64,000 nucleotides of DNA from an uncultured Lachnospiraceae bacterium (lineage in GTDB: Bacteria; Bacillota; Clostridia; Lachnospirales; Lachnospiraceae), in assembly GCA_934292725.1 (NCBI GenBank), contig CAKQXY010000010.1:17664-81663 (forward strand), read 5' to 3'. The notes beneath the pieces are model-generated. The model was not told where the DNA came from and ran no database searches. It worked only from the letters and a program-made list of their open reading frames with translations. A program made the translations under genes and the position numbers. Positions within the stretch are counted from its first letter, which is position 1; every line of letters starts with the position of its first letter. Below, one piece after another: positions 63,651-64,000 of this stretch.

Positions 63651-63700
63651 ACCAGTGGGGACAGGGAAAAAGTCATAGCACCTGTCCCTACTGGTTTTTT
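63651..63700 (+). terminator. Terminator of copA built from a GGGGACAGG-type repeat, copy E
   Basis: ACCAGTGGGGACAGG (63651-63665) pairs with CCTGTCCCTACTGGT (63681-63695), with one wobble, followed by TTTTTT. Confidence 0.85.
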
Positions 63701-63721
63701 GAGTTTCAAAACAAAAACAAC

Positions 63722-63796
63722 TTGAATTAACAGGTGACATATTATATTATAGCTGTAATGGCAGTAGCCAATGGTGACTGGTAAAGTGGCTTTTTT
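63722..63796 (+). promoter_or_regulatory. Promoter and leader hairpin of the last gene
   Basis: -35 TTGAAT (63722-63727), 17-bp spacer, -10 TATTAT (63745-63750). AGCCA (63766-63770) pairs with TGGCT (63787-63791), followed by a T run to 63796, a possible attenuator. Confidence 0.5.
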
Positions 63797-63848
63797 ATTG
63801 TCCCCGTGGCTTTAAAAAATCTAAAAGAACAGCAGGGATGGAAGGAAA

Positions 63849-64000
63849 ATGAAAGGAAAAAGAGTGATTGCAGGCATTCTGTTTGTGGGAATTTTAGTTG
63901 GTGTCCTGGCAGGGTGTAAAAACACAGATGGCAGTAAAAAAGAAACAGAAAAACCTGTCATCACGCTTGGAAGCGACAGTTATCCACCATACAATTATCT
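63849..64000 (+). CDS. Solute-binding lipoprotein, amino-acid type, 3'-truncated by window edge
   Basis: The first 50 residues are visible. The start MKGKRVIAGILF opens a signal peptide ending at lipobox LAGC (Cys22). After a Lys/Glu/Thr linker comes ITLGSDSYPPYNY, the usual first strand of family 3 binding proteins for amino acids. GGAAGG lies 3 nt before the ATG. The assignment is provisional because a sensor protein with the same domain would begin the same way. Confidence 0.7.
   Translation, partial: MKGKRVIAGILFVGILVGVLAGCKNTDGSKKETEKPVITLGSDSYPPYNY

Noticed and set aside
1..64000. CRISPR arrays, prophage, insertion sequences, biosynthetic gene clusters
   Set aside because: No repeat-spacer pattern, integrase, transposase or synthase genes were seen; the only repeats are the short elements described.

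Overview
The window looks like chromosome of a gut Lachnospiraceae (Clostridia). The support is moderate-to-low GC, strong AGGAGG-type ribosome sites, sigma-A promoters close to TTGACA/TATAAT, LplABC-type sugar importers without their own ATPase, and a mix of host-glycan (fucose) and plant-glycan (xylan, pectin) enzymes. The first gene (trpD) is cut by the left edge and the last (a solute-binding lipoprotein) by the right edge. No phage, insertion sequence, integrase or CRISPR array is visible.

Layout. 1-3.9 kb: end of a trp operon (trpD-trpC-trpB-trpA) with no trpF where it is normally found. 3.9-6.5 kb: BlaI/BlaR1-like repressor and membrane metallopeptidase plus a small membrane protein. 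6.5-16 kb: tRNA-Gln, a lipoprotein, MarR-MATE, purC, glycerate kinase, a NifX-like/SlyD fusion, a 170-nt highly structured element, an ECF sigma factor with a membrane partner, and a secreted serpin. 16-30 kb: an L-fucose block (AraC regulator, fucA, fucI, a thioredoxin-CcdA fusion, an LplABC importer, a GH29 fucosidase and a large transglutaminase-like protein). 30-34.6 kb: a NhaD/ArsB-type carrier, a cytidylate-kinase-like protein, an HD-GYP protein and a pectinesterase, with a 24-codon Trp-rich reading frame on the opposite strand. 34.7-38.3 kb: GH115 glucuronidase. 38.4-44.4 kb: Rrf2 regulator and a five-gene dipeptide/nickel-type ABC importer. 44.4-60.3 kb: two MATE transporters, a class C beta-lactamase-like hydrolase, an LplABC importer, a HAD phosphatase, then a LacI-controlled importer with a GH43 enzyme, and a DUF3783-like gene. 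60.4-63.7 kb: copper regulon (csoR, copA with a CopZ-like tail).

How it works together. The fucose block should import fucosylated oligosaccharides, release fucose in the cytoplasm with GH29, isomerise it (FucI) and cleave fuculose-1-phosphate (FucA); the kinase is not in the window. The GH115, GH43 and CE8 enzymes have no signal peptides, so they appear to act on imported oligosaccharides. All three CUT1-type sugar importers lack an ATPase gene and presumably share one encoded elsewhere.

Most worth a second look: the 13099-13268 element, which folds into a three-hairpin, four-way junction; the 24-codon reading frame at 32134-32208 with its own promoter, ribosome site and terminator; a textbook ECF promoter placed before the serpin gene; a dispersed GGGGACAGG/CCTGTCCCC inverted-repeat family; and several unusual fusions (NifX-SlyD, double thioredoxin-CcdA, CopA-CopZ, GH43 with an internal Ig-like domain).
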